Shown: in pieces, positions 1-5,840 of the stretch | How the letters are laid out: each line of letters opens with the position of its first letter | Position numbering within the stretch: the first letter of the stretch is position 1 | NCBI GenBank assembly: GCA_900555735.1 | Contig: USMI01000066.1 | Span: 1 to 9,402, forward strand | DNA length: 9,402 bases | Source: an uncultured Eubacteriales bacterium | GTDB lineage: Bacteria; Bacillota; Clostridia; Oscillospirales; Oscillospiraceae | Direction: 5' to 3' | Position numbers and translations under genes: made by a program | The notes under the pieces: model-generated | What the model saw: only the letters and a program-made list of their open reading frames with translations | The model's database searches: none | Told to the model about the DNA's origin: nothing

Positions 1-457
1 TGCACTTGATGCCCTTGGCGCCGGCGCGCATGGCGCGGCCCATGGCGTTCTTCATGGCGCGGCGGTGAGAAATACGCTTCTCCAGCTGAGCAGCGATGTT
101 CTCAGCAACCAGCTGAGCGTCCATGTCGGGGCTGCGGACTTCCACGATGTTCAGCTTCACGGTCTTGCCGCCGATCAGCTTCTCAACGTTCTTGCGATAC
201 TCCTCGACCTGCTCGCCGCCCTTGCCGATGACGATACCGGGACGGGCCACGTGCAGATAGATGGTGACGACCTCGTTGCTGCGCTCGATCTCGATCTTGG
301 AGACACCGGCGGCATAGAGGAGCTTCTTCAGGTAGACGCGGATCTTGTGGTCCTCGACCAGCAGATCGCCAACCTTCTCATTGCTGGCATACCAACGGGA
401 ATCCCAGTCTTTGATGACGCCCACGCGCATGCCGTGGGGATTAACTTTCTGTCCCAT
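1..457 (-). CDS. rpsC: 30S ribosomal protein S3, partial (C-terminal third missing)
   Basis: S3 lines the mRNA entry channel on the head of the small ribosomal subunit and takes part in the mRNA helicase activity there. The protein begins MGQKVNPHGMRVGVI, the universal S3 start. It contains the KH domain, with the GxxG loop seen as GKGG at about residues 78-81. The 152 codons in the window stop at the left edge without a stop codon, so about a third of the usual 210-230 residues lies outside. The start at 457 is preceded by a strong GGGAGGAG ribosome binding site, 17 bases after the rplV stop. It is the last visible gene of the S10 operon; rplP (L16) and rpmC (L29) would be expected next. No irregularity is seen. 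Confidence 0.97.
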   Translation of the reverse strand, partial: MGQKVNPHGMRVGVIKDWDSRWYASNEKVGDLLVEDHKIRVYLKKLLYAAGVSKIEIERSNEVVTIYLHVARPGIVIGKGGEQVEEYRKNVEKLIGGKTVKLNIVEVRSPDMDAQLVAENIAAQLEKRISHRRAMKNAMGRAMRAGAKGIKC

Positions 458-474
458 AAACTGTCTCCTCCCTT

Positions 475-810
475 TTAGTCTTTCTCAGCGACGGCCAGCG
501 TCACGTGAGAAGTTCTCTTGTTGATGCGATAGGCACGGCCCTGAGCGCGGGGCATCATGCGCTTCAGAATGGGGCCGGGGGTGGCGAACACCTGAGTGAC
601 CACCAGCTTGTCAGCGTCCATGCTGAAGTTGTTCTCCGCATTGGCGCAAGCGCTCTTCAGGAGCTTCATCAGGGGCTCGGACGCGGCCTTGGGGGTCTGC
701 ATCAGGATGGCCATAGCGGTCTTGACATCCTTGCCGCGGATCAGATCGCAGACGATCTGGACCTTGCGGGGAGAGATGCGGACGTATCTCAGATATGCTT
801 TAGCTTCCAT
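475..810 (-). CDS. rplV: 50S ribosomal protein L22
   Basis: L22 is a large-subunit protein that binds 23S rRNA; its extended beta-hairpin reaches the nascent-peptide exit tunnel. The 111 residues are the normal length. The N-terminal globular part (MEAKAYLRYVRISPRKV) and the C-terminal hairpin signature (KRMMPRAQGRAYRI near residues 83-96) are both intact. The tip of this hairpin is where macrolide-resistance changes occur in other bacteria; no deletion or insertion is visible here. The ribosome binding site (AAAGGAGG) overlaps the TAA of rpsS, 17 bases upstream, so translation is probably coupled along the operon. Confidence 0.98.
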   Translation of the reverse strand: MEAKAYLRYVRISPRKVQIVCDLIRGKDVKTAMAILMQTPKAASEPLMKLLKSACANAENNFSMDADKLVVTQVFATPGPILKRMMPRAQGRAYRINKRTSHVTLAVAEKD

Positions 811-827
811 TGTCTCGGCATCCTCCT

Positions 828-1091
828 TTAAGCTTTCTTGGCGTGGCCACGGAAGGTGCGGGTGGGAGCGAACTCACCCAGCTTGTGACCGACCATGTCC
901 TCCTGAACATAGACAGGCACATGACGGCGACCGTCGTGGACAGCGATGGTGTGGCCGACGAAGGCGGGGAAGATGGTGGAGCTGCGGCTCCAGGTCTTCA
1001 GCACGGTCTTCTCGCCGGTCTTGTTCATTTCATTAACCCGCTTCAGAAGCTCAGGGGCAACATACGGGCCTTTTTTGATAGATCTGCTCAT
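828..1091 (-). CDS. rpsS: 30S ribosomal protein S19
   Basis: S19 sits on the head of the small subunit, forms a complex with S13 and contacts the large subunit and the A-site tRNA region. The 87-residue protein is of family length. It carries the expected N-terminus (MSRSIKKGPYV) and the core RSSTIFPAFVGHTIAVHDGR at about residues 36-55, followed by HVPVYV. The basic C-terminal tail is RGHAKKA. The start at 1091 is preceded by AAAGGAGG, of which the first bases are the stop codon of rplB. It lies between rplB and rplV, as in nearly all bacterial S10 operons. Confidence 0.98.
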   Translation of the reverse strand: MSRSIKKGPYVAPELLKRVNEMNKTGEKTVLKTWSRSSTIFPAFVGHTIAVHDGRRHVPVYVQEDMVGHKLGEFAPTRTFRGHAKKA

Positions 1092-1106
1092 ATTCTCTTG
1101 CCTCCT

Positions 1107-1943
1107 TTACTTCACGTTGCGACGCTTGACAATGAACTTGTCAGTGGGGTTCTTCTTCTTGCGGGTCTTGTAACCCAGAGCGGGCTTGCCCCAAGGAGTG
1201 ACAGGGCCGGGACGGCCGACGGGGGACTTGCCCTCACCACCGCCGTGGGGGTGGTCGCAGGGGTTCATGACGGAGCCGCGGACGGTGGGACGCCAACCCA
1301 TGTGGCGCTTACGACCGGCCTTACCGATCTGGATGTTCTCATGCTCCAGATTGCCCACCTGACCGATGCAAGCCTTGCAGTTGGTGCGGATGATGCGCAC
1401 TTCGCCGGAGGGCATACGGATCTGGGCGTCATCGCCTTCCTTGGCCATCAGCTGGGCATAAGCACCAGCGGAGCGGACCAACTGAGCGCCCTTGCCGGGA
1501 TGCATCTCGATGTTGTGGATAACAGTACCCACGGGGATGTTGGCGATGGGCAGGCAGTTGCCGGGCTTGATGTCGGCGGCGGCAGAGGACAGCACCTTGT
1601 CGCCGGCGGTCAGGCCGACAGGAGCGATGATGTAGCGCTTCTCGCCGTCCTCGTACTGGACCAGGGCGATGTTGGCGCTGCGGTTGGGATCGTACTCCAG
1701 GCGCAGGACGGTAGCTTCCATATCCACCTTGTCGCGCTTGAAGTCGATGATGCGGTACTTGCGCTTTTCGCCGCCGCCGCGATGACGGACGGTGATGCGG
1801 CCGTAGCTGTTGCGACCAGCGTTCTTCTTCAGGACCTCAGTCAGGCTGGCTTCGGGCTTGGCGTGCTTGTCGATGCCGTCGAAGCCGGAGACAGTCATGT
1901 GTCTGCGGGAAGGGGTGGTCGGCTTAAAAGTTTTAATAGACAT
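1107..1943 (-). CDS. rplB: 50S ribosomal protein L2
   Basis: L2 is one of the largest and most conserved 50S proteins. It is needed for subunit association and for assembly of the peptidyl-transferase centre. The 278 residues match the family. Visible landmarks are the N-terminal FKPTTPSRRHMTV, the OB-fold and SH3-like core, and the HPHGGGEG motif at residues 231-238 that carries the conserved histidine close to the peptidyl-transferase centre. The basic tail (TRKKKNPTDKFIVKRR) is complete. The ribosome binding site AAGGAAGGAG lies in the 21-base gap after rplW. A long open frame on the opposite strand (810-2300) is a composition shadow of this gene and its neighbours. Confidence 0.98.
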   Translation of the reverse strand: MSIKTFKPTTPSRRHMTVSGFDGIDKHAKPEASLTEVLKKNAGRNSYGRITVRHRGGGEKRKYRIIDFKRDKVDMEATVLRLEYDPNRSANIALVQYEDGEKRYIIAPVGLTAGDKVLSSAAADIKPGNCLPIANIPVGTVIHNIEMHPGKGAQLVRSAGAYAQLMAKEGDDAQIRMPSGEVRIIRTNCKACIGQVGNLEHENIQIGKAGRKRHMGWRPTVRGSVMNPCDHPHGGGEGKSPVGRPGPVTPWGKPALGYKTRKKKNPTDKFIVKRRNVK

Positions 1944-1964
1944 TTTCTAACACTCCTTCCTTTC

Positions 1965-2261
1965 TTACACCATACCCTCGAACATTTCGATGGTCTTGGA
2001 ATCAGAGGTCAGCTGGACATAAGCCTTTTTCCAGCTCTTGCGGTGGCCGGGACGGCCAGCGCCCAGACGCTTGGCCTTGCCATCATAGTTGATGGTGTTG
2101 ACCTTAGCGACCTTTACGCCGAAGATCTCCTCGACGGCGTTCTTGATCTCGATCTTACCGGCGGTGGGAGCCACTTCGAAGACGTACTTCTTGTCAGCGA
2201 CAGAAGCCATGGAACGCTCGGTAATGATGGGACGGATGATGATGTCGTATACGTTAGCCAT
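1965..2261 (-). CDS. rplW: 50S ribosomal protein L23
   Basis: L23 lies at the exit of the nascent-peptide tunnel and is a docking site for trigger factor and the signal recognition particle. The 98-residue protein has the family start (YDIIIRPIITERS) and the EEIFGVKVAKVNT segment at about residues 44-56. It also has the basic internal loop typical of bacterial L23 (KRLGAGRPGHRKSWKKAYV). Its start codon overlaps the rplD stop by one base (TAATG on the coding strand), a classic arrangement for translational coupling. The ribosome binding site (GGAGG) is therefore inside rplD. Confidence 0.98.
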   Translation of the reverse strand: MANVYDIIIRPIITERSMASVADKKYVFEVAPTAGKIEIKNAVEEIFGVKVAKVNTINYDGKAKRLGAGRPGHRKSWKKAYVQLTSDSKTIEMFEGMV

Positions 2262-2884
2262 TATGCGAACACCTCCTCGATTACTGCGAGGGCGTTCTGA
2301 TCCAGCACCAGGTACTTGGCCTTCAGAATGTCATAGACATTGATGAGGTTTGCCATGCTGGTCTCGACGCCGGGGATGTTGCGGGCGCTCTTGACGATGA
2401 CTTCGTCCTTGGCGGGGGTGACCACCAGAGACTTGCCGTCAGCCTTGACGGCGGTCAGGAACGCGCGGAAGTCCTTGGTCTTGATGCTGTCCATCTTGAT
2501 GGAGTCGACGACGATGATCTCGCCGGCGGCAGCCTTAGCGGACAGGGCGGACTTCAGAGCCAGTCTCTTGACCTTCTTGTTCAGAACGTAAGAGTAGCTG
2601 CGGGGCTTGGGAGCAAACACGATACCGCCGTGGATCCACTGGGGAGCACGGGTGCTGCCCTGACGGGCGTGGCCGGTACCCTTCTGACGCCAGGGCTTCT
2701 TGCCGCCGCCGGAAACCTCGCCGCGGGTCAGAGCGCTCTGGGTGCCTTGACGGCAGTTTGCCAGGTGGTTCTTCACCACTTCATGGACGACAGCCTGGTT
2801 GGGCTCGATACCAAAGATGGCGTCGTTCAGTTCAACAGTACCGACTTCTGCGCCGGCCATGTTCAACACTTTGATAGTAGACAT
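2261..2884 (-). CDS. rplD: 50S ribosomal protein L4
   Basis: L4 binds domain I of 23S rRNA, and its long loop helps form the constriction of the exit tunnel. In gamma-proteobacteria L4 is also the feedback regulator of the S10 operon, acting on the operon leader. The 207 residues include the loop signature GGGKKPWRQKGTGHARQGS at residues 59-77 and the GGIVFAPKPRSY segment at 86-97. The C-terminal half (TSMANLINVYDILKAKYLVL) is the usual Rossmann-like end. The ribosome binding site AAAGGAG lies in the 21-base gap after rplC. Whether L4 regulates this operon cannot be read from the sequence, but the operon has a long structured leader that would be the natural target. Confidence 0.98.
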   Translation of the reverse strand: MSTIKVLNMAGAEVGTVELNDAIFGIEPNQAVVHEVVKNHLANCRQGTQSALTRGEVSGGGKKPWRQKGTGHARQGSTRAPQWIHGGIVFAPKPRSYSYVLNKKVKRLALKSALSAKAAAGEIIVVDSIKMDSIKTKDFRAFLTAVKADGKSLVVTPAKDEVIVKSARNIPGVETSMANLINVYDILKAKYLVLDQNALAVIEEVFA

Positions 2885-2905
2885 TTACCTTAAGCACTCC
2901 TTTCC

Positions 2906-3625
2906 TTACTTAGTACGCGCGGAAGCCTTCTGGGGATTACGGCCGGAAGCCTTCTGCGGGTTGTTGCTGATGCCGGACTCAACGTGCTTGACGCGGTGGG
3001 TCTTGACAGTGCTCTTGATCAGCACCAGACCACCCTTGCAGCCGGGAACGGCGCCGCGGACAGCGATAAGGTTCAGCTCGGGATCCACCTTGACGATGTC
3101 CAGGTTCTGGATGGTGATCTGGTCGCCGCCCATCTGGCCGGCGCCGATCTTGCCCTTGAAGATACGGCTGGGATCGGTGGTGGAGCCCATGGAACCGGCA
3201 TGACGGTGGACGGGGCCGCCGCCGTGGCTCATGGGAGTGCGCTGGGCGCCCCAGCGCTTGATGACGCCCTGATAGCCGTGACCCTTGCTGGTGCCGGTCA
3301 CGTCCACGAAGTCGCCCTCTTTGAAGGTGTCAGCCTTGATGATGTCGCCCACGTTCAGCTCGGCGGCGTTCTCAAGGTCAAACTCGCGCAGGTACTTCTT
3401 GGGAGCCACGCCCGCCTTGTTCAGGTGGCCCATCTCGGGCTTGGTCAGCTTGCGCTCGGGAATATCCTCGTAGCCCAGCTGCACAGCGGCGTAGCCTTCC
3501 TTTTCGGCCGTCTTCTTCTGCACGACAACGCAGGGACCCGCCTCGATAACGGTGACGGGGATCACCTTGCCGTTTTCGTCGAAGATCTGAGACATGCCGA
3601 CTTTCTTGCCGATGATCGCTTTCAT
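2906..3625 (-). CDS. rplC: 50S ribosomal protein L3
   Basis: L3 is an early-assembly 50S protein whose central extension reaches toward the peptidyl-transferase centre. The 239 residues start MKAIIGKKVGMSQIF, the standard bacterial start. The signature GTSKGHGYQGVIKRWG is at about 111-126, followed by the glycine-rich finger. The frame stays open to 3673, but the start at 3625 is chosen because it restores the family N-terminus and has AGGAGG seven bases upstream. The C-terminus is unusual: after VKHVESGIS there is a tail of two near-identical octapeptides, NPQKASGR and NPQKASAR (residues 222-237), then TK. A 179-base gap with strong RNA structure separates this gene from rpsJ, unlike the tight packing elsewhere. 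Confidence 0.97.
   Translation of the reverse strand: MKAIIGKKVGMSQIFDENGKVIPVTVIEAGPCVVVQKKTAEKEGYAAVQLGYEDIPERKLTKPEMGHLNKAGVAPKKYLREFDLENAAELNVGDIIKADTFKEGDFVDVTGTSKGHGYQGVIKRWGAQRTPMSHGGGPVHRHAGSMGSTTDPSRIFKGKIGAGQMGGDQITIQNLDIVKVDPELNLIAVRGAVPGCKGGLVLIKSTVKTHRVKHVESGISNNPQKASGRNPQKASARTK
2915..2962 (-). repeat. 24-base tandem duplication in the 3' end of rplC
   Basis: Two adjacent 24-base units (2915-2938 and 2939-2962) encode NPQKASAR and NPQKASGR. They share most bases, including a GGAAGCCTTCTG core on the plus strand. The unit adds a short basic extension to L3. The likely origin is replication slippage; the function, if any, is unknown. Confidence 0.85.
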
Positions 3626-3632
3626 GTATGAT

Positions 3633-3638
3633 CCTCCT
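3633..3638 (-). promoter_or_regulatory. ribosome binding site fixing the rplC start
   Basis: AGGAGG on the coding strand, seven bases before the ATG at 3625. It decides against the in-frame upstream starts, which would put 16 unrelated residues before the conserved L3 N-terminus. Confidence 0.9.
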
Positions 3639-3782
3639 AGTAAGGTTATTGGTCGACATAGTTCAATCTCCATTGGGTAGAGACCGCTTGCTCTGCCGAC
3701 GTAACCCGTCCGCCTTAACGCAAGTCAGCGGACATTGGGTTGCAAGCATGATAAAAAGGGGTTTGCTTGTTTGAGATCGCGC

Positions 3783-3804
3783 GGTACTTATTATAATGTG
3801 TACC
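3783..3804 (-). other. small hairpin with a TATAAT box just after rpsJ
   Basis: Arms GGTAC and GTACC (3783-3787 and 3800-3804) flank a 12-base AT-rich loop immediately after the rpsJ stop. On the minus strand the loop contains TATAAT (3790-3795), which could be the -10 box of an internal promoter for rplC. No convincing -35 hexamer is seen 16-18 bases upstream, so a secondary promoter is possible but weakly supported. There is no U-tract, so it does not look like a terminator. Confidence 0.3.
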
Positions 3805-4113
3805 TTACAGCTTGATCTCGATCTCCACACCGGCGGGCAGATCCAGGGCCATCAAGGCCTCGACGGTCTTGGGGGTGGAGTTGGTGATGTCGATCAGTCT
3901 CTTGTGCGTGCGGCGCTCGAACTGCTCACGGCTGTCCTTGTACTTGTGGGTAGCGCGCAGGATGGTGACGATCTCCTTCTTGGTGGGCAGAGGGATGGGG
4001 CCGGACACGGAAGCGCCGGTGCGCTTGGCGGTCTCGACGATCTTCTCTGCGGACTGGTCGATGACCTGGTGGTCATAGGCCTTCAGACGAATGCGGATCA
4101 TTTCTTTTGCCAT
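3805..4113 (-). CDS. rpsJ: 30S ribosomal protein S10 (NusE)
   Basis: S10 is a head protein of the small subunit. As NusE, it also joins transcription antitermination complexes with NusB and links RNA polymerase to the ribosome through NusG. The 102 residues match the family. Landmarks are IRIRLKAYDHQVIDQSAEKI near the N-terminus, the loop SGPIPLPTKKE at about 37-47, and SREQFERRTHKRLIDI at about 61-76. The frame is open upstream to 4206, but 4113 is the start because it gives MAKEMIRIRLKAYDH and has GGAGG ten bases before it. It is the first gene of the S10 operon and is read from the promoter at 4409-4437 through a leader of about 290 bases. Confidence 0.98.
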   Translation of the reverse strand: MAKEMIRIRLKAYDHQVIDQSAEKIVETAKRTGASVSGPIPLPTKKEIVTILRATHKYKDSREQFERRTHKRLIDITNSTPKTVEALMALDLPAGVEIEIKL

Positions 4114-4402
4114 TTGGTTCGTTCCTCCATAATTTGTACGGTTTTTGCTGCTTTGACCAATGCCGTACGGTGAGAAATTTCTTATACGCCGTTCCGTGCG
4201 TATCATTCCGGCTCATAAGAAACACCGGCGCAATCCGGCCGGTGTGCTTCTGGCGCAGCGATCTACGCTGACGTACACAGAATTTCCTCAGCCGCCCGAT
4301 TATCGGACATACTCCCCGAAAGTTACCGGCCCAAGGCCGCAATCTTTCGGTTCATCGCAGTTGTAAACGCCTCCGGGTGTGTAGCACCCTTTTCGCGCGT
4401 AC
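4114..4402 (-). ncRNA. S10 operon 5' leader with six hairpins, candidate autoregulatory RNA
   Basis: There is no gene in the 391 bases between rpsJ and the first serpin stop. About 290 bases of it would be transcribed as the leader of the S10 operon. By eye, the leader RNA can form these hairpins (plus-strand positions, 5' end of RNA first): 4375-4389 (5 bp); 4316-4350 (7 bp outer CCGAAAG/CTTTCGG plus 5 bp inner); 4256-4270 (5 bp); 4222-4245 (8 bp ACACCGGC/GCCGGTGT); 4184-4203 (6 bp ATACGC/GCGTAT); and 4136-4168 (6 bp GTACGG/CCGTAC) just before the ribosome binding site. S10 operons in several bacterial groups are controlled by L4 through such leaders. That this one is, remains an inference. 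No strong terminator is seen; the 8-bp hairpin is followed only by a weak U-rich run. Confidence 0.5.
4124..4128 (-). promoter_or_regulatory. ribosome binding site of rpsJ
   Basis: GGAGG on the coding strand, ten bases before the start at 4113. It lies just downstream of the last leader hairpin (4136-4168), so the folding of that hairpin could affect its accessibility. Confidence 0.85.
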
Positions 4403-4408
4403 CTACAT

Positions 4409-4437
4409 ATAATAAAGGAAAATCCCCTTATTGTCAA
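4409..4437 (-). promoter_or_regulatory. S10 operon promoter
   Basis: On the minus strand, a perfect TTGACA (4432-4437) is followed by exactly 17 bases and TATTAT (4409-4414), a near-consensus vegetative promoter. Transcription should start near 4402. The -35 box lies in the loop and stem of the inverted repeat at 4418-4447. Confidence 0.85.
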
Positions 4438-4447
4438 GGGGATTTTC
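4418..4447 (-). terminator. 12-bp inverted repeat, probable terminator of the serpin transcript
   Basis: The arms GAAAATCCCCTT (4418-4429) and AAGGGGATTTTC (4436-4447) are perfectly complementary around a six-base loop. On the minus strand the 3' arm ends in TTTTC and is followed by CTTTATTAT, giving a U-rich run after a GC core. That fits an intrinsic terminator for the serpin genes that end at 4505. On the plus strand it is followed by TCTTATTTTTC, so it could work in both directions, though no rightward gene is upstream. It overlaps the S10 promoter. Confidence 0.65.
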
Positions 4448-4504
4448 TCTTATTTTTCTAAAAATTTTCAGGTATTTTCAGCGTTTTGCCTGTCCGCGGT
4501 CTCT

Positions 4505-5839
4505 CTACGCCATCGTCTGCACCGTGCCCACGAACAGCGGCACATCGTTGCCGTCGAAGATCACAAACGCAAACGGTCGGTTCAGGTTCATCTCCACCAC
4601 AGGAGGCGGCTCTATCATGGCCGACGAGTCGTTGGCTACGATCTCCGTATAGGCTGCGGCCTCCACGCCCTCCTCGTCGATCTTGACGCGGGCGGCCTGC
4701 ATGACGCTGTTCACCATCGCCCCGTTGTCGGTCAGCGGCGTGAAGTCCGCCATATTCCCATCAAAGGCGTCGGTCACGCCCAGCGCTTTCAGGATATCCT
4801 TCAGGTCGACGGAGGTCTTCACATCGAACCTCGGTACCGACCATACCACGTCGGCCATACTGTACTCCCCCGTCAGCTCCGTCAGAAAGCCGTCCCGTGC
4901 CAGCAGGCTCTCCGGCGTCACGCCCTCGTCCGGCAGCACGAACACCATCCGCCCACATTTCAGGCTCTTAGGAGCGGCGGTATAGCCCTCGCCCCAGAGG
5001 ACATCGCCTGTTTCCGTCAGGTGCATGAAGTCCGCCCGCTGCTCACTGCCGTCGGCGGCAGTAAAGGTATCCGCTTTCGTCCGGCTGCTCTTAAAGGGCT
5101 CCCACCAACCGGCCTTATAATATATAGTATTGTACAGCCGCAGCAGGTTAGCCGCATCCGTGCGGATATTCCCCGTCTCCTCAGCCAGCAGCCCGCCGGT
5201 CTGCTGGTTCAGCCAGCTGGCAATAGCCCTGTCCGCCTCCTCCGTCCCCATGGGCACCCGGTAGGAGGACGCATAGTACCACTGGGCCAGCGTGTCCGCC
5301 GCCGACTGCTTCACGTCGGCATTCTCCCGCAGGAACGCAGCATTGGCCAACCGGCACACGGCGTCGCCGTCCTGATAGACGCTCACCCACAGCTTTTTGA
5401 TCTGCTGCCGCAGCGCTCCCGCATCGGCAGCGCCCAGCAGGTCCATCACCTGCTGCTTCGTCTCGCCGTCCGTCAGCTCCGTCAGCATCCCCAGCGCCAC
5501 ATACAGGCTGATAGGCGAATACACGGTATTCTCTCCGCCGGTGAATATCTTCCCCACCGTCCGGTCGGCAAAGCGCCGTACCGCGCCGTCATCCGGCCGG
5601 TCGCCCTTGCCCAGAAGCTGCATCTCCCTCTGATACTTCTCCAACGCTGTGCTGTAAGCGTCCCAGTCCAGCGTTCCGGTCCTGTCGCAATAGCTGTCAT
5701 AGTCCGGCGCAGCCGGGTAAGCGGGGTAGGCAGCCTCCTTGACCGCATACTGCGTCAGATCCATCCCCGCGCCGCTGCCGCAGCCCGCCAGCATCAGCGC
5801 CGCCAGCACGCCGCACAGAATTGCTCTCATTCGTTTCAT
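4505..5839 (-). CDS. serpin-family protease inhibitor, predicted lipoprotein (second of two)
   Basis: Serpins inactivate serine or cysteine proteases by a suicide mechanism in which the cleaved reactive-centre loop inserts into the body of the protein. The 444 residues begin with a lipoprotein signal, MKRMRAILCGVLAALMLAGC, with lipidated Cys20, so it should be anchored outside the membrane. An extra stretch rich in Tyr, Ala and Pro (about 30-75) precedes the serpin fold. Fold landmarks are NTVYSPISLYVALGMLTELT (104-123), LYNTIYYKAGW (235-245) and VPRFDVKTSVDLKDILKALG (335-354). The hinge EEGVEAAAYTE (389-399) is of inhibitory type. The loop continues VANDSSAMIEPPP, then NRPFAFVIF. Met408-Ile409 is a possible scissile bond, reminiscent of Met-Ser-Ile-Pro-Pro in alpha-1-antitrypsin, but this assignment is uncertain. 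The start at 5839 is preferred over 5869 because it gives the signal peptide and has GGAGGG eight bases upstream. Confidence 0.92.
   Translation of the reverse strand: MKRMRAILCGVLAALMLAGCGSGAGMDLTQYAVKEAAYPAYPAAPDYDSYCDRTGTLDWDAYSTALEKYQREMQLLGKGDRPDDGAVRRFADRTVGKIFTGGENTVYSPISLYVALGMLTELTDGETKQQVMDLLGAADAGALRQQIKKLWVSVYQDGDAVCRLANAAFLRENADVKQSAADTLAQWYYASSYRVPMGTEEADRAIASWLNQQTGGLLAEETGNIRTDAANLLRLYNTIYYKAGWWEPFKSSRTKADTFTAADGSEQRADFMHLTETGDVLWGEGYTAAPKSLKCGRMVFVLPDEGVTPESLLARDGFLTELTGEYSMADVVWSVPRFDVKTSVDLKDILKALGVTDAFDGNMADFTPLTDNGAMVNSVMQAARVKIDEEGVEAAAYTEIVANDSSAMIEPPPVVEMNLNRPFAFVIFDGNDVPLFVGTVQTMA
5112..5148 (-). repeat. 37-base segment identical in both serpin genes (copy in second serpin)
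   Basis: Every base is identical to 6463-6499. It encodes LRLYNTIYYKA and is AT-rich with a rare ATA codon, unlike the surrounding GC-rich sequence. The genes elsewhere have diverged at third positions. Confidence 0.9.
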
Positions 5840-5840
5840 G

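Larger units (their letters stand above)
3626..3804 (-). ncRNA. structured rpsJ-rplC intergenic leader, candidate cis-regulatory RNA
   Basis: This 179-base gap interrupts an otherwise packed operon. Read on the minus strand, it folds into one long compound helix. Outer arms are 3742-3747 with 3686-3691 (GCTTGC/GCAAGC). These abut arms 3737-3741 with 3703-3707 (AACCC/GGGTT), then arms 3728-3733 with 3708-3713 (GTCCGC/GCGGAC), with a 3-base bulge on one side and an 11-base bulge on the other. A second hairpin uses 3678-3683 with 3667-3672 and a five-base loop. The octamer ACCCAATG occurs twice, at 3733-3740 and 3671-3678 (as CATTGGGT on the plus strand). An upstream CAAGCA (3764-3769) can pair with 3743-3748, excluding the outer helix. 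The AGGAGG of rplC follows at 3633-3638. Helices were found by eye; regulation is an inference. Confidence 0.5.

Noticed and set aside
810..2300. 496-codon open frame on the plus strand
   Set aside because: It lies exactly antisense to S19, L2 and L23, which are unmistakable. The product is low-complexity (rich in Ala, Gly, Leu, Asp, Val) as expected from the complement of GC-rich biased codons.
2984..3631. 215-codon plus-strand frame opposite rplC
   Set aside because: Antisense shadow of L3 with the same low-complexity composition; no ribosome binding site of note.
3626..3673. Upstream in-frame extension of rplC
   Set aside because: The added 16 residues have no counterpart in L3, whereas 3625 has AGGAGG at ideal spacing and the family N-terminus.
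4114..4206. Upstream in-frame extension of rpsJ, and a small overlapping frame at 4073-4342
   Set aside because: They run through the leader hairpins and lack a good ribosome binding site; S10 starts at MAKEMIRIRL.
5114..5130. TATAAT-like boxes inside the conserved serpin segment as an internal promoter
   Set aside because: No acceptable -35 hexamer at 16-18 bases on either strand, in either copy.
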